From Microbacterium suwonense (lineage in GTDB: Bacteria > Actinomycetota > Actinomycetes > Actinomycetales > Microbacteriaceae): 64,000 bases of DNA. Below are positions 1-9,428 of this stretch, one piece after another. The DNA is taken from positions 620,001 to 684,000 of the forward strand of contig NZ_AP027728.1 of NCBI RefSeq assembly GCF_030296555.1, written 5' to 3'. Made by a program: the position numbers and the translations under genes. Position 1 is the stretch's first letter. Every line of letters begins with the position of its first letter. A model generated the notes under the pieces. It made no database searches. It was given only the letters and a program-made list of their open reading frames with translations, and was not told the origin of the DNA.

Positions 1-738
1 GGCATGGTCATCATGGACGGCGCGAAGATGTCCAAGAGCAAGGGCAACCTGGTCGAGCTCTCCGAGCTGCTGGGCCAGTACGGCGCCGACGCGCTGCGTC
101 TGGGGCTCGCCTTCGCCGGGCCTGTCGAGGATGACAAGGAGTGGAACGGCGTGTCGCTGGCCGGCGCGCAGAAGTTCCTCTCGCGCGCGCTGCGGGCGGG
201 GGATGAGACCTCCAGCCCGGTCGGCGCGGATGCGGCCACGGGCGATGCCGCGCTGCGGCGGATCACGCACCGCCTGCTGGCGGACGCCCCGGGACTGGTC
301 GAGCAGACCAAGTTCAACGTGCTGGTCGCGCGTCTGATGGAGCTGGTCAACGGCATCCGTAAGACGATCGACTCCGGTCCGGGCGCCGCCGACCCAGCGG
401 TGCGGGAGGCCGCCGAGACGGTCGCCATGCTGCTGGAGCCGATCGCGCCGCACACCGCCGAGGAGCTGTGGGCCCGTCTGGGTCACGAGCCGTCGGTGAG
501 TGCCGCGCAGTGGCCGGATGCCGACCCGAAGCTGCTCGTGGAGGACACCGTCACCACAGCCGTGCAGATCGGTGGCAAGGTGCGCGCGACGATCGACGTG
601 CCCGCCGACATCTCGGATGCCGACCTGGAGGCCGCCGCCCGTGCCGATGACCGCGTGCAGCGAGCCCTGGAGGGCAAGGAGATCGTGCGCGTGATCGTGC
701 GTGCCCCGAAGATCGTGAACTTCGCCGTCAAGGGCTGA
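1..738 (+). CDS. leuS: Leucine--tRNA ligase, C-terminal part (5' truncated)
   Basis: This is the end of a class I aminoacyl-tRNA synthetase that charges tRNA-Leu. The reading frame is open from the first base of the window, so the start lies upstream. The KMSKSKGN signature sits near the beginning (codons 10-17), followed by the helical anticodon-binding domain (about residues 60-180) and the small C-terminal domain with the motif VQIGGKVRATI. Only about the last quarter of a normal LeuRS (roughly 830-860 residues) is present. It is followed by comEA after a 110-base gap with no clear terminator, an order common in actinobacteria. Confidence 0.97.
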   Translation, partial: GMVIMDGAKMSKSKGNLVELSELLGQYGADALRLGLAFAGPVEDDKEWNGVSLAGAQKFLSRALRAGDETSSPVGADAATGDAALRRITHRLLADAPGLVEQTKFNVLVARLMELVNGIRKTIDSGPGAADPAVREAAETVAMLLEPIAPHTAEELWARLGHEPSVSAAQWPDADPKLLVEDTVTTAVQIGGKVRATIDVPADISDADLEAAARADDRVQRALEGKEIVRVIVRAPKIVNFAVKG

Positions 739-849
739 TCCGGTACGACCTCAGGCACAGGTCCTGCACATCCCGGCGGTCTGCAGGAGTTCTCCACACC
801 CACCGGGATCCGGGCCTTCGGGCGGATGACGGATGCGTAGCGTGACACA

Positions 850-1473
850 GTGCCCGCTTCGGATCCGACAGACCAGGATGCCCCACCGCGCGCGCGGCTG
901 AGGCTGGGGATCGGCGCCGCCGTCACGCTGGGCCTGGTGGTGCTGTCGGCTGCGGTCGGCTGGGGGATTCTGCGCGGGCAGAGCGCGCCGACGGAGGTCA
1001 TCGCCGTGGATGGCAGCGACAGCACCGGGATGAGTGTCGAAGCCGACACCGGTCTCTACGTGCACGTGCTGGGCGAGGTCAGCCGTCCCGGCCTGTACAT
1101 CCTGGACGCCGACGCGCGGCTCGTGGATGCGTTGGCGGCGGCCGGCGGCACACTCGACACCGCGGATCTGAGGGCGGTGAACCTGGCGCGCACGCTCAGC
1201 GACGGCGAGCAGATCATCGTCCCCGCAGAGGGCGAGACGGAGGCCGCGGAAGGATCGGCGGCCTCAGCGGTGGGAGCCGACGGCAAGATCGACCTGAACG
1301 CCGCTACCCAGGCCGACCTGGAGACGCTGCCGCGGATCGGTCCCGCCCTCGCGCAGCGCATCCTGGACTGGCGGGAGCAGAACGGCCGGTTCCGCGCCGT
1401 CGAGGATCTGCTGGCGGTGCCCGGAATCGGAGACAAGCTGCTGGCCGGCATCCGCGACAGGGCGCGGGTATGA
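850..1473 (+). CDS. comEA: ComEA-type DNA-binding competence protein
   Basis: This is a membrane-anchored DNA receptor of the ComEA family, thought to bind double-stranded DNA outside the cell and pass it to ComEC. A GTG start gives 207 residues: a short cytoplasmic N-terminus, one transmembrane segment (about residues 20-40), a SLBB/soluble ligand-binding region (YVHVLGEVSRPGLY, about 70-135), and two helix-hairpin-helix motifs at the C-terminus (LNAATQADLETLPRIGP and DLLAVPGIGDKLL). The stop codon overlaps the comEC start by 4 bases (ATGA), implying coupled translation. Family assignment is firm; whether this organism is naturally competent is not shown. Confidence 0.93.
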   Translation: MPASDPTDQDAPPRARLRLGIGAAVTLGLVVLSAAVGWGILRGQSAPTEVIAVDGSDSTGMSVEADTGLYVHVLGEVSRPGLYILDADARLVDALAAAGGTLDTADLRAVNLARTLSDGEQIIVPAEGETEAAEGSAASAVGADGKIDLNAATQADLETLPRIGPALAQRILDWREQNGRFRAVEDLLAVPGIGDKLLAGIRDRARV

Positions 1474-3751
1474 AGGATCTGCGCACCAGCCTGCTGGCGG
1501 TGATCCTGTGGGCTGTGGCACTGCTGTGCATCGGTCTGCCCTGGCTCGCCGTTCCAGTGGCGGGTTCGTGTGCGGTCGCTGCTGTGGGAGTGCTCCTGCT
1601 CTCACGGCTGACGAGCAAGCGGTTCAACGGGTTCATCGTGCTCCTGCTGCTGTGCGCCAGCGCACTCGGGACGACCGTGGCGGGGGCGTTGCCGCAGCGG
1701 GCGGTGCTCGCGGAGTCGGACGGACGCGCGGTGGAGGCGCTCGTGCAGGTCTCGTCCTCGGCATCCGTGGGGTCGGACGGACGACTGTGGTTCGACGCGC
1801 AGACGCAGCAGGTGGGCCCGCCGGGACGGATGTCGCCGCTGCGGGCTCCCGTGCGCGTGGGCGTCGATCCCGTCGATGGTGCGGACATGGGAGCGCTGCT
1901 GCGCGTGAGCGGGCAGGCGAAGCAGACCGAGCCCTCGGAGCAGGCCGGGCTCGTGATCTTCGGTACCGAGACGGAGGTCGTGACACCGGCATCCGGGATC
2001 TTCGCGATCGCCGCCACGACGCGCGCCGACTTCGTCGCGCGCGCCACACGTCTGCCCGAGCCCGGTGCCGGGCTGCTGCCGGGGCTCGCCGTGGGGGACA
2101 CCCGGGCCGTCTCCGAGAGCCTGAACGCCGCGATGATCGCCTCGGGGCTGAGTCATCTGACGGCGGTGAGCGGGGCGAACTGCATGATCATCGTCGCCGC
2201 GGTCTTCTGGCTGGTCTCGCTCGCGGGTGGCGGACGCACCCTGCGCGTGGTGCTGGCGATGCTGTCACTGGCGGCGTTCGTCGTGCTCGTCACCCCCGAG
2301 CCCAGCGTCGTGCGGGCGGCGGTGATGGCGGCGCTGGCGATGCTCAGCATCCTGCTGGGGCGCCCGAGTGCAGGGCTGGCGATGCTCTCGCTCGCGGTGT
2401 GCGGGCTGCTGATCGCCGATCCGTGGTTCGCCGCGTCGCCGGGTTTCGCCCTGTCGGCGGCTGCGACTGCCGCACTGCTGGTGCTCTCGCGTCCGCTGCT
2501 GCGCGGACTGGGGCGTTGGATGCCGGCACCCCTCGCGCTGGCGCTGTCGGTGCCGCTGGCGGCGCAGGTGGTGTGCGGGCCGATCATCGCGCTGTTCTCC
2601 GACCAGCAGTCTCTCGTCGCCGTCGCCGCGAACCTCATCGCCGATCCTGCCGCCCCCATCGCGACGGTGATCGGGTTGCTGGCCTGCCTGACTGCGGCGA
2701 TCCCGCCGCTCGCCGATCTGCTCGCGGCGGCCGCCTGGCTGCCGGCCGCGTGGATCGAGATGACCGCCACCGTCAGTGCGGGCCTGCCCGGTGCGACGGT
2801 GGCCGTTGTCGCCGGGCCTGTCGCAGCGCTCGTCGTCGGCGTGCTCAGCGTCGCGGCGACGGTCATGCTGGTGCGTGGTGGGCCGCGATGGCTGCGTGCG
2901 GCATCCGCCCTCGTCCTCATCGTCGCGCTCGGCGCGACCGGGGCGCGGATGCTGCTGAGCGGGCCCCTTGCGACGCTGACGACCCCGGGGGAGTGGTCGA
3001 TCGCGGCGTGTGACATCGGCCAGGGGGATGCGGTGCTGATCAGATCGGCGGGGAGGACGGCCCTGGTCGACACCGGCCCCGATCCCGACGCACTGCGGGA
3101 CTGCCTGGCGCAGACCGGCACCTCGCACATCGACCTGTTGGTGCTCACGCACTTCGATCTGGATCACGTCGGCGGCACGGGCGCCGTGACCGGGCGCGTG
3201 GGCACCGTGCTCCACGGCCCGGTCGCCGACCGCGGCGATCGGCGACTGCTCGACGATCTCGCCAACTCCGGAGCGACGCTGCGGGAGGCGAGCACGGGCC
3301 TTTCCGGCACGCTCGGCGGCGCCCGCTGGCGGGTGCTCTGGCCGAATCCGGACCCGATCGCGTTCCCCTCCGGCAATGACGCGAGCGTGGTGGTGGAGAT
3401 CGCCGGGGAGGCGTGCCCCGCACCATCCTGCTCGGAGACCTGGGCGCCGGATCGCAGCGTATGCTGCTGGCCACGGGTCGGGTGCGGGGATCGTACGCTG
3501 TCGTCAAGGTCGCGCATCACGGCAGCCGCGATCAGGAATCGGCGCTGTACGCTGCGCTGCACGCGCCGGTCGCAGTGATCAGCGTGGGGGAGGGCAACGA
3601 TTACGGGCACCCGCGGGCCGAGACCCTCACCCTGCTGGAGAGCGTCGGATCGCGGACGCTGCGCACCGATCAGCGCGGCCTGATCCTGCTCGGCCTGCGC
3701 GACGACGAGCTGCGGGTCTGGTCGATGCGCTCGCCACCCGAGGGCGGCTGA
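1470..3751 (+). CDS. comEC: ComEC/Rec2 DNA-uptake channel (frameshifted)
   Basis: This is the polytopic membrane channel that takes single-stranded DNA into the cell. The first frame covers the N-terminal membrane region, the Competence domain with many hydrophobic helices (about residues 200-480) and the metallo-beta-lactamase-like domain (LTHFDLDHVGG). The frame is lost at about 3405-3408: residues after VVVEIAGE become nonsense, while the next frame continues RTILLGDLGAG, VKVAHHGSRDQ and VGEGNDYGHP to 3751. Adding one G to the GGGG run at 3405-3408 restores a 760-residue protein reading EIAGGGVPRTILLGD. A sequencing error is more likely than a true pseudogene, because other genes here break the same way. 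Confidence 0.9.
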
Positions 3752-3844
3752 TCGGTGGAACCAGATCGGCGAGGGTCGAACCGTGGGCGCTGATTCGAGC
3801 CGGCTGGGGACGATCGCTGTCGGCCCCCGCCGGTAGGCTGGGGC

Positions 3845-4908
3845 ATGGCCGCCCCTCGCTCCTCAGCCCGTGGATCCGGTGCGCGCGGCTCAGCTGCGGC
3901 GAAGGGGGCGAAGATCCCCCAGGTGGCGTGGCGCGAGCCGCGTCCCGCACCGATCGTGCTGGTCTCCGGGCCCGAGGAGGTGCTCGCCGAGCGTGCGATC
4001 GCCGGCGTGCGCGACTACCTGCGTGCCGAGGACCCGGCGCTCGAGGTCAGCGACATCCGCGCCGACGACTACGAGGCCGGCACCCTGTTCGGTCTCACCT
4101 CGCCCTCGCTGTTCGGAGAGCCGCGACTGGTGCGCGTCTCGGGCGTCGAGAAGTGCTCCGACGCCTTCCTGCAGGAGGCCGTGAAGTACGTCGAGAACCC
4201 GCAGGAGGGCGCCACCGTCATCCTGCGGCACACCGGAGCCAGCGTCCGCGGCAAGAAGCTCCTGGACGCCGTGCGTTCGGGCACAGGCGGCGGCATCGAG
4301 ATCCCCTGCGCCGCCGTCAAGCGCGATGGCGACCGTGTCGACTTCGCGGCGGGGAGTTCAAGGCTGCGCACAAGCGCATCGCCCCGACGGCGCTGCGGTC
4401 CCTGGCATCCGCGTTCGCCGACGATCTCACCGAGCTCGCCGCCGCCTGTCAGCAGCTGATCGGAGACGTCGAGGGCGACATCACCGACGAGATCATCACC
4501 AAGTACTACGGCGGCCGCGTCGAGGTGTCGGCGTTCGTCGTCGCCGACACCGCCATCGCCGGCCGCTACGGCGAGGCGCTGATCGCACTGCGTCACGCCC
4601 TGGCATCCGGCGCCGACCCGGTACCGATGGTCGCGGCCTTCGCGATGAAGCTGCGCACCATGGCGCGCGTGGCCGGCAATCGCGAGCCGAGCCGCCAGCT
4701 CGCGCAGCGACTGGGCATGAAGGACTGGCAGGTCGATCGCGCCCGACGCGACCTCGCCGGCTGGAACGAGCGCTCACTGGGCATGGCGATCCAGGCCACA
4801 GCCCGAGCGGATGCCGAGGTCAAGGGCGCCGCGCGCGACCCGATCTTCGCCCTCGAGCGCATGGTCGCCGTCATCGCGACCCGTGAGCCCTTCACGTCGA
4901 CTCCCTGA
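3845..4908 (+). CDS. holA: DNA polymerase III subunit delta (frameshifted)
   Basis: This is the delta subunit of the clamp loader, which opens the beta sliding clamp. The ATG start at 3845 gives an N-terminal AAA-like domain (IVLVSGPEEVLAERA, then SLFGEPRLVRV). The frame is lost at the GGGG run at 4351-4354; the other frame continues EFKAAHKRIAPTALRSL and the C-terminal collar domain (ARDPIFALERMV). One extra G restores VDFAAGEFKAAHK and a 354-residue protein of normal length. The gene is essential, so a real inactivating mutation is unlikely. It sits between comEC and rpsT, the standard order. Confidence 0.93.
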
Positions 4909-4984
4909 CGCCCGCTCAGCACGAGACGGAACTGGTCGGTAACCGGCAACCCGAGACGAGCCGGGGCCGATCGGAGACGAAGAA

Positions 4985-5010
4985 GGCCCGCCCCGCGAAC
5001 GGGACGGGCC
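4985..5010 (-). terminator. Rho-independent terminator between convergent holA and rpsT
   Basis: GGCCCG (4985-4990) pairs with CGGGCC (5005-5010). After one mismatch CCCG continues with CGGG around a CGAA loop. On the minus strand the stem is followed by TTCTTCGTCTC, a T-rich tail, so it fits the end of the rpsT transcript, and it may also stop holA transcripts. Confidence 0.75.
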
Positions 5011-5026
5011 TCTCACGAAAGTCGGC

Positions 5027-5287
5027 TCAGAGAGCGGCGACCTGCTTGGCGATCGCCGACTTGCGGTTCTTCGCCTGGTTCTTGTGCACGACGCCCTTGC
5101 TGACGGCCTTGTCGAGCTTGACCGACGCGACCTTGAGGGCGGCCTCAGCGGCCTCCTTGTCGCCGGCGAGGACGGCCTCACGGGTCTTGCGGACGAGCGT
5201 CCGCAGCTCGCTCTTGACGGCCTTGTTGCGCTCCTGAGCCTTCAGGTTGGTCTTGTTGCGCTTGATCTGCGACTTGATGTTTGCCAC
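5027..5287 (-). CDS. rpsT: 30S ribosomal protein S20
   Basis: This is a small-subunit ribosomal protein that binds 16S rRNA during early assembly. The 86-residue product begins [14 protein letters not shown] and has the lysine/arginine/alanine-rich helical bundle typical of S20, ending [16 protein letters not shown] start at 5287 is chosen because the family begins with this motif and AGAAAG lies upstream as a possible ribosome-binding site; a longer in-frame extension upstream is not conserved in character. It is monocistronic and convergent to holA. Confidence 0.97.
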   Translation of the reverse strand: MANIKSQIKRNKTNLKAQERNKAVKSELRTLVRKTREAVLAGDKEAAEAALKVASVKLDKAVSKGVVHKNQAKNRKSAIAKQVAAL

Positions 5288-5580
5288 GTGTGGACACGCT
5301 TTCTGTCTGGATGATGATCGGATGCTGCAGACGAGAGAGGGCGTCGGCAGCGGTCGTGAAGGACGAACCAACACGCAAGCCAAGAGTCAATGTTACCAGC
5401 ACCGGACCCCTGCTCGCGAAACGACGAGGGATGGCGCGCCATGCGCGGGATCCAGTCGCGTGAAAGGCGGAACTGGGTGCAGAATCGACGGTACCCGATC
5501 GACGATGACGTCAGGAGTCCCATGTCTCATTCACCGGCCGTAGAGCCCGCCGACCTCCTGGATCATCGGGTGAGTGGCCG

Positions 5581-6815
5581 ATGACCGACACAGCGAAGGT
5601 CGGCGCACGCTGGATGACGCTGTTCAGTCTCGCCTGGCTCGTCATCTGGACCGTGCAGCTCACCCCCGTGCGCTGCTGCTGCCCCTGCAGCTGGACACTC
5701 CCGAAGACGACTGGATCCGCGGAGTGGTCTCCTCGGGTCTCGTTCTGGGCATCGGCGGACTCGTCGGAATCGTCGCCGGCCCGCTGGTCGGCTCGATCTC
5801 GGACCGGTCGCGCTCCACCCGCGGACGTCGTCGTCCGTGGGCTCTGGTCGGTGTATGGGTGGCGGCGATCTTCCTCGTGCTCACCGGGCTCTCCGAAGGC
5901 CCGTGGCTGGTCGGCGCCAGCTGGGTGGGGGTCTCGGTCGGCATCTCCGTGGCATCCGCTGCCTTCACCGCCCTCATCGCCGATCAGCTGCCGTCCTCGC
6001 AGCGCGGTGCGGCCTCGTCGGCGGTCGGTTCCAGCCAGGCGGCCGGCATCGTACTGGGTGTGGGGCTGGTCGTGCTGCTCGGACTCGGCGTCTTCTCGGG
6101 CTATCTGCTGCTGGCCGCCATCATCGCCGTCGTCGGCACCCTGAGCGCGCTGCTGCTGCCCGATCCGCCCGCGACGGCATCCGATCTGCCCCCGCGATCG
6201 GTGACGCGTCCCCGGCTCGGCTCGCTGCGCGACCGCGACTTCGCCTGGATGCTCGGAGGTCGCCTGGTCGCGAATGTCGGCAATGCGCTGGGCACCGCGC
6301 TGTTCCTGTTCTTTCTGCTGCACGGCCTCGGCCAGCCCACAGCCGAGGCCCAGGACAACCTGCTGCTGCTGATCGTCGTCTACACGGTCTTCGTCGTCAT
6401 CGCCTCGGTCGTCACCGGCATCCTCTCCGACCGCACCGGCAAGCGGCGAGGGCTGACGGTCGCAGCGACCTTCGTGCAGGCGGCGTCGGGAGTGGCGATC
6501 GTGATCGTGCCCACCTTCGAGATGACGATGGTGGCAGCCGCACTCATGGGGCTGGGCTACGGCTCCTTCTCGACGGTCGGCCTCGCCTTCGCCACCGACC
6601 TGCTGCCCGATGAGCAGGATCATGGTCGGGATCTGGGCATCGTGAACGTCACCGCGGCCCTCGGTCAGCTGATCGGCCCCGTGCTGGGCGCCGCCTTCGT
6701 GGCGCTGGTCGGCGGCTTCTGGCTGGTGTTCCTGATGGCGGCAGTGCTGTCGGTGATCGGCGGCCTCATGACCGCTCTCGCACGACAGCCAGCGCCAGTC
6801 CCAGCACCGCATTGA
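5581..6815 (+). CDS. MFS transporter (frameshifted near N-terminus)
   Basis: This is a major facilitator superfamily permease, probably a proton-coupled exporter or sugar/drug transporter; the substrate is not evident. The ATG at 5581 gives MTDTAKVGARWMTLF and the first membrane helix. The frame is lost in the CCCCC run at 5663-5667, after which another frame continues ALLLPLQLDTPEDDW to 6815 with the remaining helices and an MFS-like loop motif (GSISDRSRSTRGRRRPW). Adding one C gives about 411 residues. An upstream ATG at 5522 starts MSHSPAVEPADLLDHRVSG and stops at 5584; one further missing base near 5578 would fuse it in frame, so the true start may be 5522. The 3' end overlaps the convergent hydrolase gene by 50 bases. 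Confidence 0.8.
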
Positions 6816-7488
6816 ACGCCCGCGGTCGCATCGCCGTCACCAGGTGCGTGCTGCGCGGCACGACGATCAGCTCCGCATGCGGGGCAAGCCGGCGGAACAG
6901 GCTCTCCTGGATGCGCAGCTGATCGAACTGGCCGTTCACGAACCACAGCGGCACCCGGATGCGCGAGACCGCGGACGTGAGATCCAGCGTCGACAGACTG
7001 CGCAGCGCGGGATCCTGTGCGTCGAACGCGTAGCCGCCGGCACCGAAATCGGCCCTGGTGTCCTCCGGGATCGTCGCGGTCAGCAGGCGTTCGGCCAGCC
7101 ACGTCCCGCGGTCGGGGAGCGCATCGAGCGCACCGGCGAGCAGTCGATAGGTGCGCAGGGCGGCACCCTGGGGGAGCGTCGTGCACGACGCCGCGACCAG
7201 CGCCGACACCGGCGGCGGATCCTCTCCGCCGGCGTAAGCCAGCGACAGCAGGCCGCCCATCGAATGCCCCACCAGCAGCACCGGTCCGCGCTCTGCCGCC
7301 CCGCGGACGGCGGCATCGATGGTGTGCAGCGCCTCGTGCAGAGTGAAGTCCTCATCCATGCGGGTCCCGTGCCCAGGAAGATCCACAGCCACGGCGGGGA
7401 CACCCGCCTCCTCGAGGTAGGCGAGTTGCGCGCGCCACATCGTGGCGGAGGTGCGGATGCCGTGCACCAGGACGACCTGTTCAGTCAC
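6766..7488 (-). CDS. Alpha/beta-fold hydrolase
   Basis: This is a serine hydrolase of the alpha/beta fold; the substrate cannot be read from sequence. A GTG start at 7488 (VTEQVVLVHGIRTSA) gives 240 residues and places the HG oxyanion motif at about residue 9. The nucleophile elbow GHSMGG is at about residue 80, a probable acid in NGQFDQL at about 195, and a catalytic histidine in RSTHLV near the C-terminus. The gene has no obvious partner: it is convergent with the MFS gene, overlapping its last 50 bases, and lies downstream of the dppA terminator. Confidence 0.85.
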   Translation of the reverse strand: MTEQVVLVHGIRTSATMWRAQLAYLEEAGVPAVAVDLPGHGTRMDEDFTLHEALHTIDAAVRGAAERGPVLLVGHSMGGLLSLAYAGGEDPPPVSALVAASCTTLPQGAALRTYRLLAGALDALPDRGTWLAERLLTATIPEDTRADFGAGGYAFDAQDPALRSLSTLDLTSAVSRIRVPLWFVNGQFDQLRIQESLFRRLAPHAELIVVPRSTHLVTAMRPRAFNAVLGLALAVVRERS

Positions 7489-7505
7489 GCTCCCAGCATA
7501 GAAAG

Positions 7506-7540
7506 AAGCGGGGCCGGTGGATGACCCACCGACCCCGCTT
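7506..7540 (-). terminator. Rho-independent terminator of dppA
   Basis: AAGCGGGG (7506-7513) pairs with CCCCGCTT (7533-7540), and CGGTGG (7515-7520) pairs with CCACCG (7526-7531) around an ATGAC loop, with one mismatch between the two helices. On the minus strand it is followed by TTCTTTC. It ends the peptide transporter operon 15 bases after the dppA stop. Confidence 0.85.
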
Positions 7541-7555
7541 CGCGAGCGGAAGTGC

Positions 7556-9274
7556 TTACTTCTCCCAGCCCACGTTCTCCACCGGCTGCACGCCGAAGAG
7601 GTCCAGGCCCACATAGGGCTCGGGGGTCAGGTTGGCCAGACCCTTCTTGGTCGCAGAGATCGACGGACCGTTGTACAGCGGGATCAGGCCCCACTCCTTG
7701 AAGATCTCGACCTCGAGGTCCATCGCGGCTGCGGTCTGCTTGACCGGGTCGCTGATCGACTCCACCTGGTCGTGGATCTTCTGGTCGGTCTCGGCGTTCT
7801 GCACGCCCGAGAGGTTCAGGCCCTGGTCCTGACCGTACAGCTGGAAGAACCAGGCGGCGCCGAACGGGTCGGACGAGGTGAAGCGCAGACCGGCGACATC
7901 CCAGTTCTTGGAGTTGTAGTCCTCGGCGAACTTGTTCGACGGGCGGACATCGATCTTCAGATCGAAGCCGATCTCCTTCTCGGACTTCTGCATCGACTGC
8001 GCGAGCGCTGCCTGCGTCGGGTCGTCGCTGAAGATCGGGTAGGTGACGGACAGCTTCACACCGTCCTTCTCGCGGATGCCGTCGGCACCCTTCTCCCATC
8101 CGGCCTCATCGAGGATCTTGTTCGCCTCGTCCGGGTCGTACTTCCAACCCGCCTTCTCGAGCGAGTTGCTGTAACCGGGCTGGAACGAGAACAGCGTGAA
8201 GGAACCGGCCGGCTCCTCGTCGTAGTCCAGGCCGTTCCAGGCGATCTTCTTCTGCTGCTCGATGTTGATCGCCATGAAGAACGCCTTGCGCACCTCGACG
8301 TCCTGGAACTGCGGCTTCTCGGCGTCGACCTCCAGCAGCGTGTTCGCGGTCTGCTGAGCGCGGTGGATCGTGATGTCCTTCATGTCGGCGACCTGCGCGA
8401 GGCGGTCCTTCGTGCCGACGCCGACCTGGTCGATCTGGCCGTTCTTGAAGGCGTTGATCGAAGCCTGGGAGTCCATGCCCTGGAAGGTGACCCTGTCGAG
8501 CAGCGGCTTGTCGCCCCACCACTTGTCGTTCGGCTTGAACGAGATGAAGTCGGTGTTCGCGTCGAACTCATCGACGGTGTACGGGCCGGCGCCCCACTCC
8601 GCGTGCGGATCGTCGATCATGGCGTTGTTGAAGGTGTCCGGATCGGCCAGCTTCGGGTGGATCACACCAGTGAGGAACGGCATCTGCGGCCAGGCGAACT
8701 CGCCCTTGAAGGTGACGATCGCGGTCTTGGGGGTGTCGCCCTGCTCGACCTTCTCGATCTCCTTGTAGCCGTCGATCGCGTTCGGATGGAAGCCCTCGTC
8801 GTTCGAGCGGTTGGCCTTCCAGGTGGCGTCGATGGCCGTCCAGTCCATCGGCGTGCCGTCGTTCCAGGTGGCCTTGTCGGTGAAGGTGAAGGTCAGAACC
8901 GTCTTGCCGTCCTTGACCTCATACTTCCACTCATCGAGGTAGTTGTCGTTCTTGTACGGCGTGCCGTCCGGCTTCATCAGCATGACCTGCGGCGTGTACC
9001 ACGCGGCGAGTGTGGCGGTGCTTGCGCTCGCGTCAGTGTTGAAGGCGTTCAGCTGCTCCGGGATCTCCGCGATGGGGAAGTTGACCGTGCCACCCTGCTT
9101 CAGGTTCTCACGGGGCTGCGGGTTGTAGTCCGCTGCCTGGGTCTCGGGGGCCTTGTCGCCACCGTTGTCGCCGCCGCCGTTACCGGTGTTGCCGGTGTCG
9201 GTTGCGCACCCGCTCAGTGCGAGTGCGAAAGCGCCGGTGAGTGCCAGCGCTCCCATCAGCTTGTGCTGCTTCAT
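7556..9274 (-). CDS. dppA: ABC transporter family 5 substrate-binding lipoprotein
   Basis: This is the extracellular solute-binding protein (SBP_bac_5 family) of a dipeptide/oligopeptide importer. The ATG at 9274 follows an excellent ribosome-binding site (GAAAGGAGCACC). The 572-residue product starts with a lipoprotein signal peptide and lipobox LSGC (Cys at about residue 18), then a low-complexity Gly/Asn linker and the two-lobed binding fold. It is the last gene of the dppB-dppC-dppDF-dppA cluster, separated from dppDF by 154 bases, so it may also have its own promoter. Peptide is the likely ligand, but the family also binds nickel, sugars and other solutes, so the symbol is by analogy. 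Confidence 0.88.
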   Translation of the reverse strand: MKQHKLMGALALTGAFALALSGCATDTGNTGNGGGDNGGDKAPETQAADYNPQPRENLKQGGTVNFPIAEIPEQLNAFNTDASASTATLAAWYTPQVMLMKPDGTPYKNDNYLDEWKYEVKDGKTVLTFTFTDKATWNDGTPMDWTAIDATWKANRSNDEGFHPNAIDGYKEIEKVEQGDTPKTAIVTFKGEFAWPQMPFLTGVIHPKLADPDTFNNAMIDDPHAEWGAGPYTVDEFDANTDFISFKPNDKWWGDKPLLDRVTFQGMDSQASINAFKNGQIDQVGVGTKDRLAQVADMKDITIHRAQQTANTLLEVDAEKPQFQDVEVRKAFFMAINIEQQKKIAWNGLDYDEEPAGSFTLFSFQPGYSNSLEKAGWKYDPDEANKILDEAGWEKGADGIREKDGVKLSVTYPIFSDDPTQAALAQSMQKSEKEIGFDLKIDVRPSNKFAEDYNSKNWDVAGLRFTSSDPFGAAWFFQLYGQDQGLNLSGVQNAETDQKIHDQVESISDPVKQTAAAMDLEVEIFKEWGLIPLYNGPSISATKKGLANLTPEPYVGLDLFGVQPVENVGWEK

Positions 9275-9428
9275 GGTGCTCCTTTCGCCTTTCGGCGTGT
9301 CATAAGGGGAGGTTAGTTCGCATCGCGTCGCATGCAAGGCGTGTGTGAGTGAATCGTGACTAACCGTTATCGGACGGTGACCCGATGGTGACCCGATGGT
9401 GATGTTCCGCCGGGTCAGGACGGGCCAC

